Source: DAOPYE01 sp035352715 (GTDB lineage Bacteria; Acidobacteriota; Holophagae; Holophagales; Holophagaceae). From it: a stretch of 51,708 bases of DNA. The translations under genes were made by a program, and so were the position numbers. The stretch covers positions 1-51,708 of the forward strand of contig DAOPYE010000005.1 in assembly GCA_035352715.1 (NCBI GenBank). The letters run 5' to 3'. The notes beneath the pieces were generated by a model. It did not search any database, was not told the DNA's origin, and saw only the letters and a list, made by a program, of their open reading frames with translations. Shown here piece by piece: positions 15,996-25,130 of this stretch. Each line of letters begins with the position of its first letter. Within the stretch, counting starts at the first letter, position 1.

Positions 15996-16964
15996 ATGAC
16001 CCACCACAAGCTCATCATCATCGGCACCGGACCCGCCGGATACACCTCCGCCATCTACGCCTCGCGCGCGAATCTGTCCCCTTTGGTCTTCGAAGGCGTG
16101 CAGCCGGGCGGCCAGCTGACCATCACCACCGAGGTGGAGAACTTCCCGGGATTCCGCGAAGGCGTGCAGGGGCCCGGCCTCATGGATGAGATGCGCGAGC
16201 AGGCGCTTCGCTTTGGCACGACCATTCAGTCGGAGACCGTCATAAAGGTCGAACTGGGCTCGCGCCCTTTCCGCATCACCACGGACAAGGGGCTGTACAC
16301 GAGCGATGCGCTGATCATCGCCACGGGCGCATCCGCGCGATGGATGGGCATCGGCAAGGATGAGGCGCTCAGCCGAAGCGGCGGTGGCGTCTCGGCCTGC
16401 GCGACCTGCGACGGCTTCTTTTTCCGCGGCAAGGAGATCGCGGTCGTGGGCGGTGGCGACACCGCGGTGGAAGAAGCCATCTTCCTTTCGCGCTTTGCGT
16501 CCAAGGTCACGCTCATCCACCGGCGCGACCAGTTGCGGGCTTCCAAAGCCATGCAGGAGCGAATCTTCGCCAATCCCAAGATTGCATTCGCCTGGAACAA
16601 GGTCGTGTCCGATATCCAGACCCGGTTCCAGGAGCTGCCTGACGGCTCCAAAGTCGAAAAGATTCGCGCGTTGAAATTGCAGGACACGGCAAGCGGCGAG
16701 TTTTCGGAGCTGCCGGTCGAGGGCCTGTTCGTGGCCATCGGACACAAGCCCAACACGGAGCTGTTCCGCGGCCAACTGCCGACGGATGATGCCGGTTACC
16801 TGATCGTGGAGAAAGGCTCCAGTCGCACGTCGATCGCCGGCGTTTTCGCTGCGGGCGATGTGCAAGACCATGTCTACCGCCAGGCGATCACCGCCGCTGG
16901 ATCCGGATGTATGGCGGCCATCGACGCCGAACGCTGGCTGCTCGAGCAAGGCTTATCCGAGTGA
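15996..16964 (+). CDS. trxB: Thioredoxin-disulfide reductase
   Basis: This FAD/NADPH flavoprotein reduces thioredoxin. FAD binding is at IIIGTGPAGYTSAIYASR (7-24), the redox pair is C135-A-T-C138, NADPH binding is at VVGGGDTAVEEA, and the C-terminal FAD motif is GVFAAGDVQD. At 322 aa it is of standard bacterial length. It is divergent from accA, with 128 nt between the starts that must hold both promoters, and GAAAGG precedes the ATG. Confidence 0.96.
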   Translation: MTHHKLIIIGTGPAGYTSAIYASRANLSPLVFEGVQPGGQLTITTEVENFPGFREGVQGPGLMDEMREQALRFGTTIQSETVIKVELGSRPFRITTDKGLYTSDALIIATGASARWMGIGKDEALSRSGGGVSACATCDGFFFRGKEIAVVGGGDTAVEEAIFLSRFASKVTLIHRRDQLRASKAMQERIFANPKIAFAWNKVVSDIQTRFQELPDGSKVEKIRALKLQDTASGEFSELPVEGLFVAIGHKPNTELFRGQLPTDDAGYLIVEKGSSRTSIAGVFAAGDVQDHVYRQAITAAGSGCMAAIDAERWLLEQGLSE

Positions 16965-16987
16965 TCGCTGGCCAAGAGGCATTCGCG

Positions 16988-17056
16988 GATCAAACCTCCA
17001 AATTCAGGGTTCGGCAGTGCTAGAGTGGATCCTTGTTCGAATTTTGCGATCAAACC
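16988..17056. repeat. Two GATCAAACC copies, 60 nt apart, before the GGDEF gene
   Basis: GATCAAACC occurs at 16988-16996 and 17048-17056. Both copies are preceded by a related ATT-rich stretch. They lie in the 119-nt region between trxB and the diguanylate cyclase gene and bracket the TGCTAGAGT promoter candidate. Confidence 0.35.
17018..17026 (+). promoter_or_regulatory. Candidate extended -10 (TGCTAGAGT) of the REC-GGDEF gene
   Basis: A TGn followed by TAGAGT lies 57 nt before the ATG at 17084. No -35 match is seen at the expected distance, as is common for extended -10 promoters. Confidence 0.3.
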
Positions 17057-17083
17057 ACACCTTGAATTCCTGTTTTAAACAAT

Positions 17084-18439
17084 ATGAATATCCTTGCCGT
17101 CACCCGACACGATGATCTCGTCGAGCGCCTGAAGACCTGTTTCGAGGGCGCAGGACATCGTGTGCATGCGCTGCAGGACCAGCTTCAGGCCCTTGCCAGT
17201 GAGGCCTGGACGGACGCGCATTTGATGCTGGTGGATGCCATGGGAGATCCCCTGGATGGCATTCGCCTGTGCGCGCTGCTCCGCGGAGAATCCCGGCTGC
17301 TGTTCCAGAATCTGCCGATCTTTCTGATCCTGGATCAGCCCTTGGCCGAAGGCGATGCACCGCTGTACCAGGATGCCCACGCGGACGGCATCATCTATGC
17401 AGGAGATGGCATCCAGCGCCTGCTCAACATCCTCGGCCCGGCGCTTGAGAACTCCTACCGGGGGGCAAGCGGTCCCCCTGTGCCCCTCCTGGCAGCGAAC
17501 CTGTCCCCCCGAACTCTCAACCGTGTCGAGAAGATCGTCTCCCACTTCGGCTATGCGCTCCATGCCGCTTCCGATCCCGAGCCACGCCAGGACGAATGGC
17601 AGGCTCCCCTGATGCTTCTGGGATTGGATGCGATCCCCACGAATACGCTGGCGACGATCATGCGGATGCGCGAGCATCCGCATCCGCCCTACATCATCCT
17701 CGCAGGCAAGCCCCCGGCATTGGACGTCCAGCGGAAGCTGCTGCTATCGGGCGTCATGGATTGGATCCCCCTGCCCTTGTCTCCGCCGAGGCTGCTGCAT
17801 GCCTGCCGTCGGGGCATGGAATGGCTCCACATGAAGCGGATCCAGCGCGAATTCCAGTTCCAACTCAACGATCTGAGAGAGCACCGCCTGCTGCTGGAGA
17901 TGGAGACCTCCGCCCTGCGCAACGAAGTGCTCACGGATCCTTTGACGGGACTGCTCAACCGAAGGGCCTTCAACCAGAATCTCGAGAATGCCTTCAATCA
18001 ATGGCAACGCCATCATCGCCCGTTCGTGCTCATCCTGGGGGACTTGGATTACTTCAAGCTCATCAATGACCGGTTTGGACACATCGCGGGGGATCATGTC
18101 CTGATGACCCTGGGCGAACGGATGCGCCGCGCACTGCGTCGATCGGATCTCGCCTTCCGCATCGGCGGCGAGGAGTTTGCCGTCCTGCTCTCGGAAACGC
18201 AGCTTCACGCGGGAGCCGAAGTGGCGGAGAAACTGCGCCGCCGCATCGATGGCGAGCCCATCACTCTGGAAACGGGACAGGCCGTCTTCCCCACCATGAG
18301 CTTTGGCGTCGGCGCTCCCGCCCATCCAGATCTGGGCGAACTGTTCATGGCTGTGGATCAGGCCCTCTACATCGCGAAGCACAAGGGACGGAACCGCGTC
18401 GAAGTGATTCCAGACGTCACGCCGCCGCCAGCCCTGTAG
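17084..18439 (+). CDS. Diguanylate cyclase with two receiver-like domains (REC-REC-GGDEF)
   Basis: The 451-residue protein has a receiver-like domain at about 1-120 with the candidate phospho-acceptor D51 (LMLVDAMG). A second receiver-like domain follows at about 135-250, where the equivalent position reads LMLLGLD, so the acceptor Asp seems lost. After a short helical linker comes a GGDEF domain with DPLTGLLNRR, RIGGEEF and an RRSD inhibitory-site motif five residues before it. It should make cyclic di-GMP, with product feedback. No Shine-Dalgarno is visible before the ATG. It converges on lptD with one base between the two stop codons. Confidence 0.88.
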   Translation: MNILAVTRHDDLVERLKTCFEGAGHRVHALQDQLQALASEAWTDAHLMLVDAMGDPLDGIRLCALLRGESRLLFQNLPIFLILDQPLAEGDAPLYQDAHADGIIYAGDGIQRLLNILGPALENSYRGASGPPVPLLAANLSPRTLNRVEKIVSHFGYALHAASDPEPRQDEWQAPLMLLGLDAIPTNTLATIMRMREHPHPPYIILAGKPPALDVQRKLLLSGVMDWIPLPLSPPRLLHACRRGMEWLHMKRIQREFQFQLNDLREHRLLLEMETSALRNEVLTDPLTGLLNRRAFNQNLENAFNQWQRHHRPFVLILGDLDYFKLINDRFGHIAGDHVLMTLGERMRRALRRSDLAFRIGGEEFAVLLSETQLHAGAEVAEKLRRRIDGEPITLETGQAVFPTMSFGVGAPAHPDLGELFMAVDQALYIAKHKGRNRVEVIPDVTPPPAL

Positions 18440-18440
18440 A

Positions 18441-20765
18441 TCAGAACTCGATGGGGAAGACGTCTCCCAGGCCGCGCAGCGTGATCACGAAATCCAGGCG
18501 ATCTTCCTTCCGGGTGCCGGGGATCTGGTTCGACACATGCGTAAAGCGCAGGGAGCTGGCCACACAAGGCGTCATGTAGGCCAGGGCCGCTTGCGCGGAC
18601 AGGAACTGGTGCGCGCGATAGTCGTAGTTCGCCTTGAACTCGAGGCGGAACCGGTCGTCCCAAAGATGCTGGATGCCGCCTAGCGAAATGCCCTGCTGTC
18701 GCACGAGAAAGGTATTCAGGCCGGTGGAGAACGCCGCCAAGCTCAACAGACTGCCATCTCTCGCTTTGTAGTCGAAGGACAGTGAACTGTCCGCAACGCT
18801 GCTGCCTGCGCCGACATCCGAAGACCGCCGAAAGCTCACACGCAGGCGATCGTTGGGCTCCACATCGATATCGTTATCGATGGATCCCCAGCCCTGTTTG
18901 TAGCGTCCATCCGTCAGCAGGACGGGCTGCGTGAAATACTTCACCGAAATACGCCAGCGAACGAGATCGGTAAAGGATGTTCCCGCCCCGGGCCGCCCGA
19001 GCAGGTGTTGCTTCAGGCCGAATTCGATGCTGCGTTCGCCCATCAAGGTGCCATCGACGCCGGGTCTGGAGTCCACATCGTCGAAGCGCGGAATGTAGCC
19101 TTCGTTGTGGTGCAAGCTGTTGCCCACCAAGCCGACGAAGGGTTCGATGACGTGCTTCAGTTCACCCGTGTAGCCCAGCAGGGAGAAGTGTTCAAAGGTC
19201 CTTCCGATCTGGGAGCCGGAAAACTGGATCTTGGCTGAACCCAACGCCCGTCGGAGCGCATCGCCATCCACACGGAAAGAATCGTTGGTTGCCGTCGAAT
19301 CCCCGATCACCCCCGATCCAGTGCGGGGCTCGAAGACCGGCGAATGCAGCGAGGCGCCGTAGTAGGTGAAGCGCGATGCCAGCTGCAGATCGGCGCGGAT
19401 CGGCCCCCATTGCGCCAAACGACCTTGCATATGGAGGAGGAAATCGTCCCTCAGCCATTCGTACGTGGTGTTGGCGGTCTTCTGGTCCAACTGGTAGGAG
19501 AGACGGCCCAGCCGGAATCCTCCATCGAGATAGAAATCCCCCAGGGAGATGGGATAGAAGCGGGCCTGGAGCTGAGGAAGGCTCCGCTTGCGCAAGGAGG
19601 AAGGAAAGGAAGCGTCGTAGAACGACGTGTCCTGGGGCAGGAAGAAGCTGCGTTGTTCCGAGGCGGAGATATTGACGTTGGCGAGGGAAAAGTTCTTGCC
19701 CAGATAGACAGAACTGTCAAACGAGTTCGTTCCCAGCTGGCCGCTGCCATAGTCGCTGTCCAATAGGCTATCGGAGGCCATGTTCATGTCGGTCATGAAC
19801 TGCCATCCATCCTCTCGCTGCCATAGTTCCTTCAGGGAGTACCGGTAGCGATCCCTTCCATCGCTTTTCTGATGGATGTATTCCCCCTGAAAACTCCCCT
19901 CGTGGGTGGGTTCGGGTGCCCAACGGTATTCGCCGCCCCAAAGCACGCCTTCACGGCTGAATAACTTGGGATGGAAGGTCGCATCCATCGTGTCGCCGAT
20001 TACCTGGTAGTAAGACAGATCCAGGGTGGTCCCCAGCGTGCTGGAATAGCCCGGCATGAGCGAAAGCAGACCCGATGAGCGCTCGGTTTTGGCCGGATAC
20101 GCCGCCCAAGGCAGGTAGAGGATCGGCACGGGTCCCAGAAACACCCTGGCGTTGCGGAAGGTCGCGAACTGTTCCAGATCCAGCTTCAAACTGGAGAGCG
20201 AGGCTGACCATCCCGGCTTTTCCTGTGGGCAAGGGCTCAGATCCACATGCTCGAATTCCCAATGGCGCAGCGTCGTGAACTGGACCTTTTGCGATTTCAG
20301 GGTCCAGTAGGGAGGCAGCTCCAATTGCAGGGCCCAAGCCTGGCCGATCTGCTTCTGGATATCCATCTCCAGGCGCTCGCACAGCAGGCGCAGGTCTGTG
20401 GCTTCCAATCGGATGTGACCTTCCGCCTTCACCTGCCCGGTTTTGGGATGGAACTCAATGTGATCCGCCAGCAGGAGCATTCCGGCGCCCTCAATGGCGC
20501 CGCGCTCGATGATCCAGCCTTCCTCCGCGCCTCCGGAGATATTTTCCCCGCGATAGCTTAAGGGTTCTGCCTTGTCCTCGCGTTCCGGCAGCTCATAGGG
20601 GCGGTACGGCAACAAGTCATACAGCGAAGACGATTCCTGGGCGCTGGGGATGGGCAAGCCTGGCAGGCTCTGGCCTACCAGCAGGGACGGGATCAGGCCA
20701 AGGAGGGCCGTCCTCCCAGCTCTCCATCCGCCCTTGCCCCTTGGCGGGAGCTTCCATCTGCGCAC
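18441..20765 (-). CDS. lptD: LPS-assembly outer-membrane protein LptD
   Basis: LptD is the outer-membrane translocon that inserts LPS. After a signal peptide (about 1-33, ALLGLIPSLLVGQS) comes an OstA-type beta region (LLLADHIEFHPKTGQVKAEG, about 70-180) and then the LptD barrel with GPVPILYLPWAAYP, MPGYSSTLG and PKLFSREG. The chain ends in Phe, as barrel proteins do. I start it at GTG 20765 (774 aa), 8 nt after the ZIP-gene stop and with GAGG 6 nt upstream; the open frame extends further but overlaps that gene. The paired C-terminal cysteines of E. coli LptD are not seen. LptE is not in the window. Confidence 0.9.
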   Translation of the reverse strand: MRRWKLPPRGKGGWRAGRTALLGLIPSLLVGQSLPGLPIPSAQESSSLYDLLPYRPYELPEREDKAEPLSYRGENISGGAEEGWIIERGAIEGAGMLLLADHIEFHPKTGQVKAEGHIRLEATDLRLLCERLEMDIQKQIGQAWALQLELPPYWTLKSQKVQFTTLRHWEFEHVDLSPCPQEKPGWSASLSSLKLDLEQFATFRNARVFLGPVPILYLPWAAYPAKTERSSGLLSLMPGYSSTLGTTLDLSYYQVIGDTMDATFHPKLFSREGVLWGGEYRWAPEPTHEGSFQGEYIHQKSDGRDRYRYSLKELWQREDGWQFMTDMNMASDSLLDSDYGSGQLGTNSFDSSVYLGKNFSLANVNISASEQRSFFLPQDTSFYDASFPSSLRKRSLPQLQARFYPISLGDFYLDGGFRLGRLSYQLDQKTANTTYEWLRDDFLLHMQGRLAQWGPIRADLQLASRFTYYGASLHSPVFEPRTGSGVIGDSTATNDSFRVDGDALRRALGSAKIQFSGSQIGRTFEHFSLLGYTGELKHVIEPFVGLVGNSLHHNEGYIPRFDDVDSRPGVDGTLMGERSIEFGLKQHLLGRPGAGTSFTDLVRWRISVKYFTQPVLLTDGRYKQGWGSIDNDIDVEPNDRLRVSFRRSSDVGAGSSVADSSLSFDYKARDGSLLSLAAFSTGLNTFLVRQQGISLGGIQHLWDDRFRLEFKANYDYRAHQFLSAQAALAYMTPCVASSLRFTHVSNQIPGTRKEDRLDFVITLRGLGDVFPIEF

Positions 20766-20773
20766 CAGTGGCC

Positions 20774-21487
20774 TCAATTGCCGTGATGATGCGGGGCCAA
20801 GTGGCTTGAGACAAGAAAGAGCAGAACCCCCAAGCCGAGGCTGAGCGAACTCTTCCATCCCTTTTCCTTCTGCGCCTGCGGCAACAGGTCGGAACTGGCG
20901 ACGTACAGGCCCAGTCCTCCAGCCAATCCCAGCACCGGTCCCAGGGGAATCTTCATGTATTCCTGCCCCAGGGCACCCGCCATGGCGGCGGCTGCCAGCA
21001 GGCCGGCCGCTGCCAAGGCCCGGGTGGATCCGAAACCGTGCACCAGGAAGATCGACGAGATGGTGCCCCCTTCGGGGATGCGGTGCAGCAGGATTCCCAC
21101 GAAGACCAGAACCCCCAGTTCTGCCCGAACCCGCATGGCCGCCGTGAGCGCCATGCCATCCATGCAGCTGTGCAGCGCAAGTCCCACCAGCGCGAGCACG
21201 CTGGTCAAGCGGGAGCCCGCATGCACATGAACCTCTTCACCATAGTGGAAATGGCTACTGATGCCATGTTCGATGACATGAACCAGCAGGAAGCCCCCGA
21301 GAGCCCACAGCATCGCGCTTCCCCCACCGTGCTCCATGGCTTCGGGAAGGATGCGGACCAGCGTTACGGAGACCAGGTAGCCCGCCGCTGCGCCTGAGAC
21401 GTGGCGCATCAGGCTGCCGTGTCCACTGAGAAACCGCACCACCAGCCACCCTCCCAAAAGGGTGGCCAGGGCCGCGATGGGAACCAT
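20774..21487 (-). CDS. ZIP family metal transporter
   Basis: The 237-residue membrane protein has about seven to eight hydrophobic segments and the ZIP metal-site motifs HSCMDGMAL and HRIPEGG in the middle helices, plus a His-containing loop (HFHYGEEVHVHAG) and a HHH near the C-terminus. ZIP proteins import Zn or other divalent metals into the cytoplasm. It lies between rne/rng and lptD on the same strand, 8 nt before the lptD start. No clear ribosome binding site precedes the ATG. The metal specificity cannot be told. Confidence 0.87.
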   Translation of the reverse strand: MVPIAALATLLGGWLVVRFLSGHGSLMRHVSGAAAGYLVSVTLVRILPEAMEHGGGSAMLWALGGFLLVHVIEHGISSHFHYGEEVHVHAGSRLTSVLALVGLALHSCMDGMALTAAMRVRAELGVLVFVGILLHRIPEGGTISSIFLVHGFGSTRALAAAGLLAAAAMAGALGQEYMKIPLGPVLGLAGGLGLYVASSDLLPQAQKEKGWKSSLSLGLGVLLFLVSSHLAPHHHGN

Positions 21488-21523
21488 GAAGTAGAGGAAT
21501 GCGGAAGAAATCGGAGACCTGCC

Positions 21524-23794
21524 TCAGGATTTGGATCGCGTGGAGCGTTTTTTGGGGGCAGGCGTTTCACCCGCCTCCAAGGCATCACCGATCGGTTCAG
21601 ATTTGGATTTGGCCGCCTTGGACCTGGAACGGACCGGCTTGTCCGCGACGGCTTCCTGCGCTCCATCGGCAGCATCCTTGGCAGCCACCTCGACGGGGGC
21701 CTTGGCTACGGCTTTTTTCCGGCCGCGCCCAGGCTTCACAGGGGCAGCCTCCTCAGTCGCCTTGGCATCCTTGGTGGGGGCCACGGCGGTGACGTCAGGT
21801 GCGGCATGGAGACGGGGACGCAGCGTGGGCTTCACCAGATCCGCAAGCAGATCAGCCGTCAGGACTGGGGCTTGAGGCTCAGGTTCCGGCGCGCTTGCCA
21901 CCGCGGGCGTGACGATGGAAACGGGTTCAGCATCCGTCGCCTGCGAGGGCTGGGCCTCGGGCTTCTGCCCGACTTCCTTCGCGGCGGCTCCTCGGCCTTG
22001 ACCGCGCCGACGGCGACCGCCGGATCGAGCGGTTTTTTCTTCCTGTGCAGGCTTCTCCGCTTCCTCGGATTCGAGGAGATCCTCGGGCTTGGCGCTTTCG
22101 AAGAGGGCCCGCAGGCGCTCCCGCTCATCCAGGGCTGCCCGCTGGGCATCGCGGCGATCGTATTTAATCTCGGCCTTCGCATCGGGCGTGGGCACGGAAA
22201 CGCGCTTGGGATCCTCGCCCAGTGCACGCTCGAAGGAAATGGGTGCATCGCCGCCCAGAACGACGGTCTCATCCTCGGGCTCACGGACACGCTCGGCGCG
22301 CGAGGGAGCGGGCTTCTCGACGGGTTCATCCTCCTTGCGCTCGATTTCTGCGGCCATCTCGCCGTAGGCGATCTCGGGATCCGCAAGGATCGTGATGCGG
22401 GAATCGTAGAGATCCTCCAGGGAAGCCAGATCCTTGCGCTTCTGATTGAGAACGCCCATGGCGATGGAGGGGGCCAGCTTCACCCGGACTTCCTTGATGG
22501 CGTCCCTGCAGAGAATCGATTTCAGGCGCCTCACCACGCTGAGGACCAGAGCCTCGGGGCTCTTCACTTTTCCGCTGCCTTGACACATGGGACAAGCTTC
22601 GTGCGTCACGTTCTGGAGGGAAGGACGGATGCGCTGGCGCGTCATCACCAGCACGCCGAAGCGGTTGATCTTTCCGACCTCCATGCGGGCCTTGTCGTCC
22701 TTCAGGCAATCGACCAAGCGATCTTGCACGGCGCGGTTGCTGGTTTCGCGCTTCATGTCGATGAAGTCGATCGCCACCAGGCCGGCGAGGTCCCGCAAGC
22801 GCAGCTGACGAGCCACTTCTTCTGCAGCTTCCAGGTTGGTCTTGAGGGCCATGTCCTCCACGCCGTCGCCGGAGGTTTTTCCTGAGTTCACGTCGATGGC
22901 AACCAGGGCTTCCGTCTGGTCGATGACCAGGGCTCCGCCGGAAGGCAGATTCACCTTGCGGGCGTAGATCCGGTCGATCTGCTCTTCGGTCTGGAATTTC
23001 GAGAAAAGGGGCTTCTTTCCGCTGTAGTGCTTCAGCACCTGCTGATGCTGGGGCATGGTGCGCTTGAAGAAAGCCTGGGCCTGCTGGAACGTCTCCAGGT
23101 CGTCGATGGTGACTTCTTCCATATCGGCGCTGAAGCCATCTCGCAGGGTGCGGGTCACGACATCGTCCTCCTGCCACACCAGACCGACGTTCTGACGGGA
23201 GCGGTAGCGCGCCTGGATTTCCTTGTAGGTGTCCAGCAAGTAGTCAAGGTCGCGCTGGAAGTCATCTTTGGTCACGCCGAGGGAGGCGGTGCGCACGATG
23301 ACGCCGAAGTTCTTCGGGATTTCCAACTCGTCGATGAGTTGTTTGAAGTATTCCCGCTCCTCGCGGCTTTCAATCTTCCGACTGATGCCGTTCATCGGAT
23401 TGCCCGGCGTGAGGACGAGGTAGCGGCCGGGCAGGCTGATCTGGGCCGTCATCATCGCGCCCTTAGAGCCCAGTTCCTCGCGCACGGCCTGGACCATGAT
23501 TTCCTGGTCACGGTTCAACAGATCCTGGATGCGTCCGCGACGCCCGTCGGGGCTCACGAGATCCCGGGGCAGTTCGCCGATGGGCAGGAACCCGTTTTTC
23601 TGGCCACCGTAGTGGATGAACGCCGCCTGCAGACTGCTGTCCACGCGCACGATGCGGGCCTTGTAGATGTTGCCCTTGATCTTTTCGTTGTGGACAAACT
23701 CGATGTCGAAATCGGCGAGCACGCCGTCCACAACGGTTGCGACGCGGATCTCTTCGGGGTCCGTGGCGTTGATAAGCATGGCTTTTCGAGTCAA
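21524..23794 (-). CDS. Ribonuclease E/G family endoribonuclease
   Basis: The catalytic part shows an S1 domain (about 40-120, GNIYKARIVRVDSSLQAAFI), the 5'-sensor and RNase H-like fold with LVAIDVNSGK and LVAIDFIDM, and the zinc link CPMCQGSG. A tail of about 250 residues rich in Glu, Lys, Ala and Pro follows and is probably disordered, like the scaffold tail of RNase E. I start at TTG 23794 because GGGAG lies 6 nt upstream and the product (M)TRKAMLINATDPEE matches relatives that begin a few residues before MLINA. The ATG at 23779 has no ribosome binding site. It heads the rne-ZIP-lptD operon. Confidence 0.92.
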   Translation of the reverse strand: MTRKAMLINATDPEEIRVATVVDGVLADFDIEFVHNEKIKGNIYKARIVRVDSSLQAAFIHYGGQKNGFLPIGELPRDLVSPDGRRGRIQDLLNRDQEIMVQAVREELGSKGAMMTAQISLPGRYLVLTPGNPMNGISRKIESREEREYFKQLIDELEIPKNFGVIVRTASLGVTKDDFQRDLDYLLDTYKEIQARYRSRQNVGLVWQEDDVVTRTLRDGFSADMEEVTIDDLETFQQAQAFFKRTMPQHQQVLKHYSGKKPLFSKFQTEEQIDRIYARKVNLPSGGALVIDQTEALVAIDVNSGKTSGDGVEDMALKTNLEAAEEVARQLRLRDLAGLVAIDFIDMKRETSNRAVQDRLVDCLKDDKARMEVGKINRFGVLVMTRQRIRPSLQNVTHEACPMCQGSGKVKSPEALVLSVVRRLKSILCRDAIKEVRVKLAPSIAMGVLNQKRKDLASLEDLYDSRITILADPEIAYGEMAAEIERKEDEPVEKPAPSRAERVREPEDETVVLGGDAPISFERALGEDPKRVSVPTPDAKAEIKYDRRDAQRAALDERERLRALFESAKPEDLLESEEAEKPAQEEKTARSGGRRRRGQGRGAAAKEVGQKPEAQPSQATDAEPVSIVTPAVASAPEPEPQAPVLTADLLADLVKPTLRPRLHAAPDVTAVAPTKDAKATEEAAPVKPGRGRKKAVAKAPVEVAAKDAADGAQEAVADKPVRSRSKAAKSKSEPIGDALEAGETPAPKKRSTRSKS

Positions 23795-24144
23795 ATGATT
23801 CTCCCGACGAGGCTGCGTTCGCACACCATGCGATCGGGCCTCTGTGATAAATGGATGGAAGTGAGAAAGGGAATGGGCTGTTCTTTTAATGTCTTGCAGG
23901 CTTGTCTCGCAAACGCCTGCGAAATGAGATTTTAGCTGTTAGGTGTGCAATGAAATCGCCGATGGCGCAGGCTTATTGTCCCAGGGAGTCCCGGTCCGGG
24001 CAAGGGGAGCCGAATTAAGGCGCGTATTGCCCATTGGCCTATTTTAGGGACATCGTCCAATTTTCGTTTTACACCGAATTCACACACAGGAAACCGAATC
24101 GTCCCACGATACGGGGATGCTAAGACCTCCGAGAGGAGATACAC
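23795..24144. other. 350-nt divergent intergenic region between rne/rng and pstS
   Basis: No gene is supported here. The part near the RNase gene holds an 8-bp stem-loop (23894-23901 with 23915-23922, one G-T pair) that could lie in the RNase mRNA leader. The part near pstS holds an 11-nt-spaced TTTACAC/TTCACAC repeat. GAGAGGAG lies just before the pstS ATG. The middle has no further feature I can defend. Confidence 0.6.
24068..24085 (+). promoter_or_regulatory. Pho-box-like direct repeat upstream of pstS
   Basis: TTTACAC (24068-24074) and TTCACAC (24079-24085) repeat with exactly 11 nt spacing, the period of PhoB half-sites, and resemble the TTACAT variant of the E. coli pstS box. It is about 60 nt before the pstS ATG. 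Confidence 0.45.
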
Positions 24145-25122
24145 ATGCTCAAACATCTTTCCACAGGCCTTTCCATCGCTGCGGCCTTGGTTGTTTCGGT
24201 CGCCGGATTTTCCCAGGCGGTCAAGGTCGACCCCAAGCTGAGCCATTACAAGAAGGTTGCGGGGGTCACGGGAAACCTCAACAGCGTGGGCAGCGACACC
24301 CTGAACAACCTCATGGCCTTCTGGGTTGAAGCCTTCAACAAGCAGTACCCCAACGTGAAGATCCAGGTGGAAGGCAAGGGTTCCGCCACGGCGCCTCCGG
24401 CCCTCATCGGCGGCACCAGTCAGCTTGGCCCCATGAGCCGGGAGATGAAGAGCGAAGAGATCGATAAGTTCGAGAAGAAATACGGCTACAAGCCCACGAA
24501 GGTGGCGGTGGCCATCGATACCCTGGCCGTCTTCGTCAACAAGCGCAATCCGATCAAATCCCTGTCCCTGGAAGACATTGACGGCATCTTCTCCAAGACC
24601 CACAAGAGTGGCCGCAAGGATGTCCGCACCTGGGGCGATCTGGGCGTCAAAAGTGAGTGGGCATCCAAGCCCGTGAGCCTCTTCGGACGCAACAGCGCCT
24701 CGGGCACCTACGGATTCTTCAAGGAACACGCGCTCTTCAAGGGCGATTTCAAGGACACGGTGAAGGAACAGCCGGGCTCCAGTTCCGTGGTCCAAGGCGT
24801 TGGCACCGACCGGTTCGCCATCGGCTACAGCGGCATCGGTTATGCGACCTCCGATGTCCGTGCCGTACCGCTTTCATCTGAAAAGGCCTACAACGGACAA
24901 CCCTTCGCCGCGAACTACGAGAACGCGATCTCCGGCAAGTACCCGCTGTCCCGATTCCTTTATATCTACATCAACCGGAATCCGAAGAAGCCCATGGATC
25001 CCCTGGTGCGTGAGTTCTTGACCTTCGTGCTGAGCCAGCAAGGACAGCAGATCGTGGTCAAGGACGGCTTCCTGCCTCTCACCTCCAAGATGGAAAACCA
25101 GGAACTCACCAAGCTGAAGTAG
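24145..25122 (+). CDS. pstS: Phosphate ABC transporter substrate-binding protein PstS
   Basis: PstS captures phosphate in the periplasm. A signal peptide spans about 1-25 (LSIAAALVVSVAGFSQA). The mature protein has the PstS binding-loop features VGSDTLNNLM, GKGSATAPPALIGGTSQLGPMSR, the hinge VAIDTLAVFVNK and FGRNSASGTYGFFKE, where Ser/Thr side chains and backbone amides bind phosphate in the family. At 325 aa it is typical. GAGAGGAG precedes the ATG. It is first in pstSCAB-phoU and is separated from pstC by a long hairpin. Confidence 0.95.
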   Translation: MLKHLSTGLSIAAALVVSVAGFSQAVKVDPKLSHYKKVAGVTGNLNSVGSDTLNNLMAFWVEAFNKQYPNVKIQVEGKGSATAPPALIGGTSQLGPMSREMKSEEIDKFEKKYGYKPTKVAVAIDTLAVFVNKRNPIKSLSLEDIDGIFSKTHKSGRKDVRTWGDLGVKSEWASKPVSLFGRNSASGTYGFFKEHALFKGDFKDTVKEQPGSSSVVQGVGTDRFAIGYSGIGYATSDVRAVPLSSEKAYNGQPFAANYENAISGKYPLSRFLYIYINRNPKKPMDPLVREFLTFVLSQQGQQIVVKDGFLPLTSKMENQELTKLK

Positions 25123-25130
25123 TCTCGAAT

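Noticed and set aside
20766..20858. Longer LptD start at ATG 20858
   Set aside because: It would overlap the ZIP gene by 85 nt; GTG 20765 has a Shine-Dalgarno and leads directly into the signal peptide.
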